Positions 1 to 12,700 of a stretch of DNA of 64,000 bases are shown here, in pieces. The notes under the pieces were generated by a model. That model did no database searches. It had not been told where the DNA came from and was given only the letters and a program-made list of their open reading frames with translations. Positions within the stretch are counted from its first letter, which is position 1. Each line of letters begins with the position of its first letter. Source of the DNA: Nymphalis io (lineage: Eukaryota; Arthropoda; Insecta; Lepidoptera; Nymphalidae). A program made the translations under genes and the position numbers. Where the stretch lies: NCBI RefSeq assembly GCF_905147045.1, contig NC_065906.1, forward strand, positions 8,680,001 through 8,744,000. Reading direction: 5' to 3'.

Positions 1-362
1 GTTAATACATTGGAATTTTACGAGGGAAAAGTTTGGAGATTCTTAAAATTTGAGCGATATATAAAATTCCGGAATAAATTCATTACAATTAAAAAATCAA
101 TCGTTCCGGCGCGTGTCCGTCGCAATAACAATATTGCCTTAATATTACTGACTCACCACGAATTATTGTAATCCAGTACCTGGGAAGTTAAAAAAATTAT
201 GAATTCCTAACTAAAACCAATACGCTACACGTATGAAGTTGCAATCATGACTAAATAATTTTGAAATGATACAATATTTGAATGAGAAAAATGCAAAACA
301 AGAATAATTAACTCACACATACATACAAACAACACTTCACTTGTGCAAGCGCCAAACAGCTT

Positions 363-475
363 AGTAGTGTTGTGTTTCGGTTGGAAGGGTGTGTGAGCCA
401 GTGTACAGTGTAGTGTACTACAGGCACAAGGGACAAAACATCTTAGTTCTCAAGTTTGGGAGCGCATTAGCGGCG
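363..475 (+). repeat. Short interspersed repeat family B, fragment
   Basis: Matches the middle of the family seen at 42614-42912: a 'GGTTTGAAGGGTGAGTGAGCC'-like part, then 'ACAGGCACAAGGGACA' and 'AACATCTTAGTTC'. Ends in a short GGC run. The rest of 1-580 shows no gene. Confidence 0.7.
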
Positions 476-580
476 GCGGCGGTGGCGTGGTCATCACGAC
501 TTTTCGCGCTTTCGCTTACTTATATTATAAAAAAAAATTAAATGCACAGAATGCACGTTAGAAATATCCTTCATTCTGTC

Positions 581-586
581 TTTATT
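581..586 (-). other. spastin polyadenylation signal AATAAA
   Basis: AATAAA on the minus strand 40 nt after the spastin stop, implying a very short 3' UTR. Confidence 0.55.
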
Positions 587-625
587 TTTTTATACAAAAT
601 AGACCTAATTACCTGTGTATAAAGT

Positions 626-789
626 TCAAACTCCCTGCTCGCCGTACTGCACCGACCACTTCTCGTAGGCGACGAGACTGAGCGGCGAGACGGACGGCCG
701 AATCCTCTTTAGCGAGTCCATGAAGTCCTGGAACGTGATACTCCGAACCAGGGACAGATCCAGACACTTCACCTCCTCGGGGTCCAACT
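626..789 (-). CDS. spas: spastin coding exon 9 (C-terminus)
   Basis: Acceptor CGTTCCAG|AGTTGG follows a pyrimidine-rich run. Encodes ELDPEEVKCLDLSLVR, then DSLKRIRPSVSPLSLVAYEK and the end YGEQGV. Stop TGA at 628-626. The split codon CGA G|AG gives the family sequence PIREL. Confidence 0.95.
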
Positions 790-3700
790 CTGGAACGAGG
801 AGGAAAACGTCAACCGGACATAAAACTTTCACCTGGGTCCATCCACAATCGCAGGGAAGTCAGATCTAATAAGGCAGTCCCTGCGACAGCGGATCGGAAT
901 CACGAAGGGGTAGCACGCAAGCCGACCTCGGATGGGCCCGAGCGCGGCGTCCCGGCAGAGCGCGGTGAGGTCGCTGCCGGAGTACCCGTCGGTGAGCGCG
1001 GCGAGGCGCGCCAGCTCGTCGGCGCTGAGCTCGGCCGCCGCCGCCCCGCGCGCCAGCACCCCGCGCAGCAGCGCGCCGCGCGTGCGCGCGTCCGGCAGCG
1101 ACACGTACACGCGCTTCGGGAACCGCCTGCCGACGCACTCTTTATTACAAACGTGGGTTTCGCCGCGAAGCGTTTTACGAGAATAAAACGTAAAGCAGTA
1201 CTTTAATTATTAATCGAAGCTCTTTCTTGCACCCGAGCGTAATAAACGGTAACAAAACTTTCGTTAAAAATCAATGTAGTAAATTATCGATTTATTTATG
1301 AGGTCGATGCCGATTTAAAAGTTGTATAGGTATAATATTATGATAATGGTAGCATTACTGTCACATCCTGCAAATTTATTCTTTCAATTATGTATAAAAC
1401 TTTTATCGAGGCGACCACCCGAGTCGAAACTTTATTGATGTAACTTTCGATATTCCATTCAAATACGTACATAATAATAAAAATATAACATTGTACGTGT
1501 CATGAGTATTGAGATAAAGGACATGATTTTTTTTTATAAAATAATAAAAACCCAAATTTTGAATCATCAGACATTGTAATACGAAAAGAAAATGAAAGTA
1601 TATTGAGATCGAAAATATGGGCGGGACTCGTGAAAATGGATAAAATAAAGTTACAAATTTAAATAAAGAAAAGGTAAATATGAATTAGTTTGTTAAAACT
1701 TAACACTTTGTTTTTCGGTTAAGAACAATTCACAGAATTTAGTCCTTATTGACGACACTATAGATTTAAGCTAATATGGAAGTTTTTTTTAATAATTATA
1801 TTTTTGGACTACAGAATCCAGTATTATTATGTAATAAAAAAAAAACAAATATTTTTCGATATTCCTTTAGAATTGGACAGTGTAAATTTGAATAATGTAA
1901 GCTGTAGATATCCGGCGGGCGGGTACCTGAGCGCGGCCTCGTCGAGCTCCTGCGGGCGGTTGGTGGCGGCCATCACGATGAGGCGGTCGGCGCCGGCGGC
2001 CGGCAGCCCGTCGAACTCCACCAGGAACTCCGTCTTCAGGCGACGAGACGCCTCGTGCTCGCCCGACGAGCGCTCGCACAGCAACGAGTCCACCTCGTCC
2101 ACGAAGATTATCGCCGGCTGAGGCATTACAGACCAATTTTGTATTGACGTTTTGACGTAAAATGTGTATATCATGAAAATATTTATGAAAAAAAGCCGAG
2201 ATGGCCCAGTGGTTAGAACGCGGGAATCTTAACCGATGATCGTGGGTTCAAACCCGAGCAAGCACCACTGATTTTCATGTGCTTAATTTGTGTTTATAAT
2301 TCATCTCGCGCTTGGCGGTGAAGGAAAACATCGTGAGGAAATCTGCATGTGTCTAATTTCACTGAAATTCTGCCACATGTGTATTTCACCGCATTGGAGC
2401 AGCGTGGTGGAATAAGCTCCAAATCTTCTCCCCAAAAAGGAGAGGAGGCCTTAGCCCAGCAGTGGGACATTCACAGGACGTTACTAGAATATTTATGACA
2501 CATGCACATTTCCTCTGGATGTTTTCGTTGACCTCTGAAGAGATGACAACTGAGTGATTTTAAATCTTCCGTTTAGATTCATGTATTCTATCCAAAGGGC
2601 ATTCGCGGTTCGTTTATATCCTTTACTTTTATGAATAGACTGTAAGTAGCCTAAATAATAACAAGGTTGTTTAGGATACAGATTATAGATAAACTAATAC
2701 TTTTAATCAGATTCAAGTAAATTTGAGGTTTATCTTTTAAAATTTTATCGCGCTGTAGACTCCCGCCGGTACGGAAGTTGATTAGCGATCTTACGATCTT
2801 AAGTAATGTAAGCCTTTTTAATTCTCACAGCTGGTTGTTATTTATATATAACCTGAACATCAAGATCAAGATTTTTTTTAATAGTGTTCAAATGTCTTGT
2901 ACCTGTAGTTCTCTGGCTACTTGGAACAATGCACGGACCATCTTCTCCCCGTCCCCCACGTACTTGCTGGTGAGCGTCGCCGCGGATATCGAGAAGAATG
3001 TCGCAGAGCATTCTGCCGCCACACATCGAGCTAGCAACGTTTTACCTGTCGATAAACAAAAGAGTTATCGGAATCCAACTTTTGGTCATACCAAACGCAT
3101 AATTTAATTTGAGAAAGTGTTTATACAATTTAATATATTAAAGTTTAAATTTCGCATTAAAATAACTTGAAAAATTCTTTGAAAACCCGAGTAATCCCTA
3201 TAGTATTACTGAAATAATTCTATTTTTAAAGCGATACGAAAACAAAAATCCTTTAAAGACATACAACATATTTTTATTATTATATTTAGTCACTCAGATT
3301 ATATGACAAAACAATTATATTGAAAACCAGAATGTGTCTTTGTACAGTGTTCTTTATTATTATTATATTTTATTATATAAATATGTGCCATTTATAATTA
3401 CCATTTCCAGGTGGCCCGAATAGTAGCAACCCTTTAGCCGGTGATCTGAGTCCTGTGAAGAGTTCGGGCCTAAGGGATGGCAACACCACCATTTCTTGCA
3501 GGGCTTGTTTTGCTGCCTAAAATTATCCATAATCATATCAATAACGAAACATTTAAATCAGGATTACTTAACGTTTTTACTTTGTTATGATAAAATGCAT
3601 TGTTTTGAAACGATGCAAGTTGTGACATGTCAAATCTTGTCGTTGAATTATTATATTATTCAAATTTTTTTTATTAGGTTCAACGCTGTAGATTCTCCTT

Positions 3701-6700
3701 AATATCTCCTTATAATTATGGATGCAAGCCTCAAAACTAAGTGATTACCCACCTCTTGACCAGCGATGTCTTCCCAATGAACCTTCGGGCCACCTTCAAC
3801 AATCTCGTCCAGTATAAGTTGGACTAACTTTGGGTCGACCCCTCGTACCGCTAACGTTGACTGAGGGGTCCTGCTCCGAGTGGGTGTCCCGCGTTGAGAG
3901 CCTCCCCCTACGGCTCGTCTCACTGGCGAACCGTTCACTGGCACCTGATATGCGCTCTATGCGTGAGAGAAGTAGTTGTTAATGGGATGAGGTGGTTAGT
4001 GATGCAGATAGATTAGGTATTAAAATTGAAATTCACTCTAGTTTTGTTAATAGTCATAACCGTACTTTATCTTTATATAATTAGTTTTTTTGTTGTTGTA
4101 ATGATCATTATTTGTACAAGGCTGAGTAGAATTATTTAGTACCAAACTTATTAAAGCTTTGGTAAGTTTCCGTTAAGCTTTATTTCAACTTAGTACAAAT
4201 ACATTAAGTATAAATGATTATTACAATTAATTTTGTAATGATTAATGATTTAGTAAGCATTTATTTGTTTTAATATTTTTTATGTTATTTATGGATGGAG
4301 TGAATGACATGCCAATTCGGTTAGAAATCAAAAGAATGCAGCTTCAATATTTTTATGACAGTTTTATTACAAGCCTATTCTGGCTTTTAATATATTTGTT
4401 AATTTTTTGCATTTCCCATTCATGTATTAAAATGAAGTGTACACATATGTACATATATACATATATATACGAATATTAAGACATTTATTAAATAATTAAT
4501 TAATTGTAATTACGTTCCGAGTGATCAAAGCAGCGCACAATTGAGCTAAACGCTCTTTTCAATTATGCATGTTCTATTGTTATTTGATAATATGGAAACA
4601 TTGCATCGTATTGACAAGCACAATCATCATAGCAAGACCGTAACTTCTTGCAGTGCTGTTCTGTACGAACTCACTTTAGCGAAATGTTGACAACTGACTT
4701 TAGTGATATACAATCTTGATGCGTGTATTGTTCAAATGCTATGATTATTATGGTGAATATCACTTTTTGGTCGTATGTATAATAATTTACTCGAGTGCCA
4801 AATAATAAACATTAAAACAAATTCTTCAACCTGTTCCGGCCGTTTGTCATTTGTTTAGGAAACTACGCTACCAGCCGCGCCTCACTGATAAGATATTTAT
4901 TATGATTCTATTTTAACTTTCATATTTGCGTACATAATTCTTCATTGAATATTTAAAATATAATTTATACACGGCATGTTTGCTATATATATTACGTAAG
5001 CTGGCTTTTATTTCACTAATACTGTTAAGGCTTTGTTTGTGAATCTAAGCAAGCAATGACCAAGATAATTCATATCTAGAAAGTGAAATTTACCGTTATA
5101 TTAAGATAGTCGTATTTATTTATGATTGCCATTTGTAAGCTGTCTAGAAGGAAGGTGGAGTAAGAATTCTATAGAACACATACTATAACGAAAACGCTCA
5201 GTCAGTTGTATAATAAGAAATAAAAAAAGTAGAACATTAAGTACAGTTCTTTTCGCTGGGCTTGTTCTAGAACGCTAGGTTAGTTCTATAATAGCCCAAT
5301 AACCTAAAGCGCGCAGCTAGCCTTAATGTCATTGGACAATCAACGATATATTCTTTTTTATATATATAAATAATGTTTTCCATCCAAGCAAGGATGTCAT
5401 ATTATGATAAAGCTATTTTTAATCACATTTACGTATACAATTATGTCAATAATTTAATTGCTATAAAGGATAACATTCGAAATACGTAATATGCTGATAA
5501 CAAGCGCTTGGAATATGTATGTATAACTTATATTAACATATATCACAAACAGCCTCTACTTTTATTCGAAAAAGTATTTATGACGACATTAAATTTAATG
5601 CGTTGCATAGGAATTTGTCTGAATAAATATTCGATTTCACTGATTACTTAATCACTTACGGATAGCTGTCGCTTGACAGCCGGTGGTGTTGAAGCCGGCT
5701 TCACGGGGTATCTGCTGTAGCCTCCGTTGGAGCTGTTCGGTTGGGACGAGGACCGCCCCATGGACCGAGGGAGTGTTTGAGACTTCATTAGTGGTCCACC
5801 GCCGCTGGGTACTCGTCGACCGGCGGTTGTGAGCTTGCGGCCTGCGACTGTGGGACGATATTTATAAAACAGTGTACTAATTTAAGGTTATTCTTCAAAT
5901 ATAAAACATACATAACAAAACAGATGATTCAATAGATATAGTATCTTGTTCTTTTATCCAGCTATTTATATTACTTTGTACAACTTTAAACAGTTTTGTA
6001 TTCCAAAATTGACAAAAGCTCTCATAGAGGATATTTTGCATCATAACTTGTATACCATTTCTATTTTATCACCCGTCCTATTAACTTTACGATCAATATA
6101 ATTAGACAAGTATTAAAAATGACGAACGGTCTTTGTACGAATACTATCTACTTATATTAATGGAGTAGAAAGTATATTATAAGCAGAACATGATCCACAT
6201 TTGTGTTATTTTTATGTATTATATTAGTGTTTTTATATGTATATTCTACATAGCATGCGTTAGATATAATGTTATGAACAAAGTATTGTTTTAATATGAT
6301 TAAATACAATACACAACAATGGCGTATCTAGTAAGTGTGCTTTGCAGACAATTAAACTAACATACTTTATAGTACGCTAGCTTTAAAAATAATAATATCG
6401 ATAATTCGAAATATATATATTAATATTATAAAGCTGAATCGTTGATCATCCTTATTTCAAAATTAGAAAGAATCAATATCAGACCGATTTAAAAAATATT
6501 ATTGCAGTAGACAGCCTATTTATTGAGTACGATTATGTATTATATAACATCACTCTACCCACGGGGGCGGAGCTTATAGTTAAATACATATATTAAATGT
6601 TTAAGTTTCCTTTCTCTCAATCGAGGTTTGCAATTTATTTGAATATCGAATCTGATAAATATCATGTGATCTATTGCAATTTATTTGATACAATATGACA

Positions 6701-9700
6701 ATTACATAATCTTAGCTATTAAATAATAGATGAGAGTTGCCACTTACGAGTAAGCTAAGGTAATATAACGATAACGTTTCTTAATAAAAAGGTTGAATAT
6801 GCAGTGTGATATTTCCGTAATGTAAAAAGCACTTTACCATCTATGAAGGAAAGAAAGTTAAAACAAACCTTAAACTTTTTTATATTAGATGCAGTATACT
6901 ATGTACTTTAAGTGTCCTACAAATAGATCTTGATTTATATATCGTTATTTATAACGCAACACTATTCCATTTAATTACTTATACGTATAAGTTTTACTTG
7001 CAAAATTCCATTAACACGAATTTATGAACACCATAGATGTTATTCAAGATCTCGACCAATGATATCATGTCAATCAAATGTCAAAGTTGATTATTTGTAT
7101 TGACTCCTCCTATGGTTGGAATAGGATATATATTTCCTGTGATGGGCTTTGTGCAAGCTCGTCTGGGTAGGTAGCATCCACTCATCAGATATTCTACCGC
7201 AAAACAACAGTACTTGGTATTGTTGTTCCGGTTTGAAGGGTGAGTGAACCAGTGTGTAAAGTGTATAATGTGGGTGGTGGTGACCATTTACCATCAGGTG
7301 GCCCATATGCATATATATATAAAAATATATATAATATATTTTAATAAGCCTAAATGTCATCTTTAAATAATTTTAGTATATATGTATGCGAGATTAGCAG
7401 AGCCAAGATCACTTCTATTTTCGACTCCGACATTTATTGCAGTTGTTCCAGTATCGTAGCTTACGGGCCTCGCGGGCTATAAGAAAGATCAACTGTAAAA
7501 CAAAAGTTAATCTTTGCATCACAATAAACGAAATATAATGAAATTTAAATCGTTTTAATGTCAGGAATTTTCACGCCAAGGGTTCGCTGTTAATTTATCA
7601 CATACACTCTGTATAAATTATTTCAACATTGTTTGCCTCTATGTGGTAATAAAGTACACTATTGACAAAAGGTTATGTCCTCAAAATAATTTAATTGATT
7701 CTCCATATCTGCTCAGTGAGATTTTATTTAAGTGTCCTCGTTTTAACGCTCGCTCTCAGGATACTTTTTCAATACCCATTTATAAAACTAATTATTTCAA
7801 AAATTCTTTTATTCTAAGATCTTGTAATAGTCATAATAGAAAATACAACCACATTGATCTGTTTAAAAATAGTTTAAGTAAATTTTATAATCTTGTGAAA
7901 AATACTTATTAGTAATTAACCATAACCATATTTACGTTAAAATTTTACTTTGTCATAAATAGTTATATTTTATGTAACATCAAAATTAGTCCACTTCCCT
8001 GTTAAAACAGTAGTGGAAACTTAACTGGCATAAGTGTTAAAATATGATTATTATATTAAGTTGTAATATACGATATGCTGTATGTTTCCCTAATAAAAAA
8101 ATAAAAAAAAAAATATAATTCTGACATATTTATTAGTTCTTTTATATAGTCTATTTTTTATTAGTATTCTGTGACTCAGCTTTTGCTAAGCTTCTGCCCG
8201 CCATGGTACCACTCAACACGATGGCAGGCAAGTTATATGACATTATATATACTATGTATTTTCTCAAATCTGTAGCAATAGCTGTACTAGTAGTAGAACT
8301 TAGCAAAGGCACAGCTCCCATGGTCGGTCCCATGGTCAAATGAGAGTCAATAATCCATCAGATGGGTTTTAAATGAAAGGAACATTCAATGTCGAGTACA
8401 TTTACATTAAAAGTTGTAAAAATTCTTATCGAATTGCTTTTACTTTTTTGTTTATTCATGCTATTACCAATTTCGTAATTAGTTTCAGATGATTCGTTCG
8501 AGATAAACATTTCGGTCAAAACAAATAGGGCGAGTCGAAATATTAAATTGTTATTATGACCATTACGAAGAAAACTCACTGTTTAAAAGTATTACCTAAA
8601 ATAGTTCGTTTGTTTTCTTAATATTTGGATTTGATATTACTACGTAAAATAAAATAGAATATTTTTAATGTGACAAACCTTCAGTTTTCGCTACCTTTTT
8701 GCTAGAGATTGTGATTGAGTGTGAGTGAAAGTGGTATGTGTTAAATTAATTGTAATTAAATAAATAATATAATTGACATTATTTCGAAGTGATATTATTT
8801 TTGACAAGTTGCAACTTAATTTTAATCACCTCGTGAAGTTAATACACAGTCTGCATTAACTTTACAAAAATATATATTTTTATTAACTTTTAGCCAATTT
8901 TGATCTGAATTTCTTAAAGTTATTATAAACATTTCACTGAGCGTGATTAAGTAACAAATATACGAACATAAACTTTTATGATATACAAATTGTTTGTGTT
9001 ATAAGATTCAGATATTCTAATAAGAAAAGAATGGTTGCATATCTTGACTTTATAGTTTAATGATTTAAAAAAAACAAGCATTTAATTAATTAAGTTACTA
9101 CTTAACCTATTTTTAGTGAATTGCGCAAACCGTAATTTATCGTTTGAAGTTTTAATAAACCCTCTGAATAATCATATTTTTGTATAAAGTAAAGTCTAAT
9201 TTACTTTTGATAATAATTGTTGTAAATTTACTTTAAATAATAATTGTCCCATAGTTGGACTAAGGTATCCTCTTCTTTTAAGGATAAGGTGTAAAAGATA
9301 GATAATAATAATAAGCCTTCTATCATTTCAACACATGTATATATGTTTACATAAGTATATTGAGACCTTGCGGTTCTCTCACGCGCTTTAACTTTGTAGC
9401 GAATAGTTTTCAATGGCTCGCAATCGAGAGTAGGCTACGTTTCAATATGCACTCAAACATGCATTACGGTGAAAGCCTTATTGAGACTTTTTTTTCACGA
9501 CTCAGAAAAGCGAGCGATCCTCACAATAAAAGTTTTAGTGACTTAGATATTGCCGAAGAATGTTTCGAAGTCACGACTTTATTTTTTAATATTTCTACCA
9601 ACCGGCGGATTTCTACTGGCGTCTTTGTTTGCCGACAGTGTTAGTCATTTTTTTTAATTTCACAAGTATTAATTATATTTCGAAACAGTTAATTTATACT

Positions 9701-12700
9701 GTTCTATTCGAATCACGAATTATACCAGTACCATATTTGGAATTAAATCATTTTCAGGAGATCAAACAAATAGTTTAAAAAATGTTGGAAAGACATTCAA
9801 GATATTATGAATATTCCTAAGCAAACCCCTCCCCCTCCTTCAACTAAGTTTTAAACTTGAAATAGAAGCGGATATTCCGATACCACTCGGCGGGGCAACC
9901 CGGGGCATAAAATATAGTCTCGCGCATCCTGTGTCAGAGATACATCTTTCTTCCCTCGGCGAGCTCCGCAGCATTACATTCGAAGCATGGCATCGGTACG
10001 GGGGAGCAGACCCATTATTTGAAGACGTTCTTGCTGCCTCTCTGTTCCTTCTTGGAGACATCGTAGGGGTTTTGACATGAGTAGCAGCATTAGGGGATTA
10101 ACCATTACGTTAGCCATTACGACCTGTATGTATGCACAGCGATGACCTATTGAAACATAAAAATCTGACCTCAATCTGACATAACGTAAAGATGAACAGT
10201 AATTAGCCAATTAGGATTTATATATTGAAATACTTGGTTCAGCTTAGTATTCTTCGATACTAGTGAACCAAGAGGTTTAAGCATCGAGTTTAAGTACGTA
10301 TGTAAGGGTGCTGAAGTGTCATCGTTTCAAGTTGGAAGCGTTGTTAAGTTTACTCGAGACATCGTCTGCAGGTTTTTTTCCGAGATAAGGAACGTCTTAT
10401 TTTTAAAGTATCCTACGAGTTAATATTATTTAGCAAGGTAAAGGTAAATGTCTTAAATATCATAATTTTTAAGCATTTTTGTCACCATGGTCATTATGTA
10501 AAACGACTTAATTAAATCGCGGGATTTCAGCTGGTCTACAATCGAGCCTTTTCCAATCCGTAGCGAAAACCTACCAACAAAAGTATCTCTTGAAGTGGTC
10601 CTTAACACACAGCGCCAAATAAGAGACAGAGAACAAGGTGAGGGTGATATTTAATCAAGTATAATATGTTAATATTTTAAGAAATTTATAATAAACGTGA
10701 CATTATTCAAATTGATAAATATCGTATTATTATAGTCTCTCTCTCATTTTGAATTCGGTTATGTTACGCAATTAATTTATTTGGTTATTGTACTCATGGC
10801 TGTCCAATTCAGTGCTCTTTCGGTCATTATCAGGAAAATATTAAAAAAAAACAAACAATATTTAATAAATATTACAACACTATACTTTAATTTACATTAA
10901 CATGAATCTTCTGATATACTGTTTTGTTTTCATTTGTATTTAGGTTCGTTTGGCTTCTAAAATGAACTTAGATTCGATTCTTAGATAATCATAAACTTTA
11001 ATTATAATTCGCTTAGCATTATATTATTCGAGTATTTTATATATATCTATCTTTAATTCAATTAATTCGGCTATAATCAAAACTATCTTGTTAAATATTG
11101 ATATCGTGAAATAAAAAATGAATTTTGAACGATTTCATCTTAACCGATTAAGCTGATATTTTAAGCACATTTTTGCGCTGTTAACGAAGCCATCTTCATC
11201 AATATACAAAATTTCATTCGTTTTAGTACATGAATAAAAAAAAGTTAATAAAGAAAAGAATTATAAGAACATTTACAACACAAAACTGTTTAGATAAGAA
11301 CACGAGTTCAAGACTTAACTATTAAGTATTGTAAATATGTTTTTAGTTTAAGTATATGCGTGAATTTTTGAATAATTTTAATACACTTTTTTTTTTAATA
11401 AAATTTTTTTCAACTTTTCGTTGATTAATAAGAATTATAGTATGTCATCAACATAAGTTGTTTGCTTAATTGCATAGGGTTATTGAAGGGGTAATTAGGA
11501 ATATTATAAATTTCTGAAAAATTGGCGTTGCTATTATTATTTAAAAAAAAAAAAAAAAACAAAAAGAGCGTCGTTTAGAAAAACATAGTTTTACACCCTG
11601 GGCGGTGGATTTTTTTTTTTTTTTCATTAAAATGGTATAACGTATTCATTAGAAATAGTTTCATTAATATTATTCAGCATCGTCGAAGGTATTGCGTAAT
11701 AAACATACACACGTTCAAAACACTTTTTAGTCTTTCTTTAAAAATATTTTTTTATATTTTTATTTTTGAAATAAATTTATATGGAACGTGAATTCAAATC
11801 AGTTGAAAAAAATAGATTATCAAAATCAGTTCAGCATCGGCTAAGCTATCGTACTACATATAGACTTATAAATAAGAACGAATTGATAAAATTCGTTTAG
11901 AAGTGGGCTATGAAGATAATTACATTTTTATTTGCGCCCAGCGAAGCGAGCGGCTAACAGCATAAAGTTTTTAATATATAAATCGTTTCCAAGTCTTCGT
12001 CTAGTCGTGGATTTAGACGAGGCGAGATGACCACTATAATTGTATGAATATAAAGGCTTTCTTATAATGACGGTTATGTTCTGTATTATGCATTATTTAT
12101 ACACATTTATATGAATAGATAAACTAATATACATGTTTTTAAGTTACCCATTATTTTATATCACATAACATGTAATAATTTACAAAAATATAATTTTATA
12201 AATAATAATAATAATGTCCTCCAGACTGATTTCGGCCACGGCGGCCAATCTCAAGAGATTAGCCAACTACGCAGGAGATATGATAGTACACAAGTGTGTG
12301 CGCAAACACAGGTGCACTCTTTATTCCCTAACTCTCTTAATCCAATGGGACGGCAATCCGACACGACCGGAATAAGTTCAGGCGCAGGACCAACGTGGTT
12401 TCCGAGGCACGGGAGTGTACACACTTCCAACTTCCAGACTCCGGGCTGCTACTGAGAATTTTCTGACAGAAAAACCCAATAACTTTTTATTGGCCCGTCC
12501 AGGGAATTGAACCCAGGACCTCCGGGGTCTGTAGCCTTATATAAATATTAATGTAAATAGAAGGTTCCTTTTTAAAGTATAGATACGAGTATGTCTATTT
12601 GCTTTCTATATGTTTTGTCATAAAAACATTTGCCACGTGGAATCAATTTAAAGAGAGACAAGCATTTTTAATGATTAAATTTTCCGTCACCTCGTAGGCG

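Noticed and set aside
829..1186. Overlapping frames at 866-1138 (minus) and 932-1186 (plus)
   Set aside because: They are other-frame shadows of the GC-rich spastin exon 8; the Arg/Ala-rich translations have no protein character.
1804..2136. Frames on the plus strand at 1804-2121 and on the minus strand at 1867-2136
   Set aside because: Shadows of spastin exon 7, which is read in the frame containing IIFVDE.
2195..2270. Functional tRNA gene at the head of the SINE
   Set aside because: A and B boxes are present, but the acceptor arm does not pair and the same head recurs at the start of other SINE copies.
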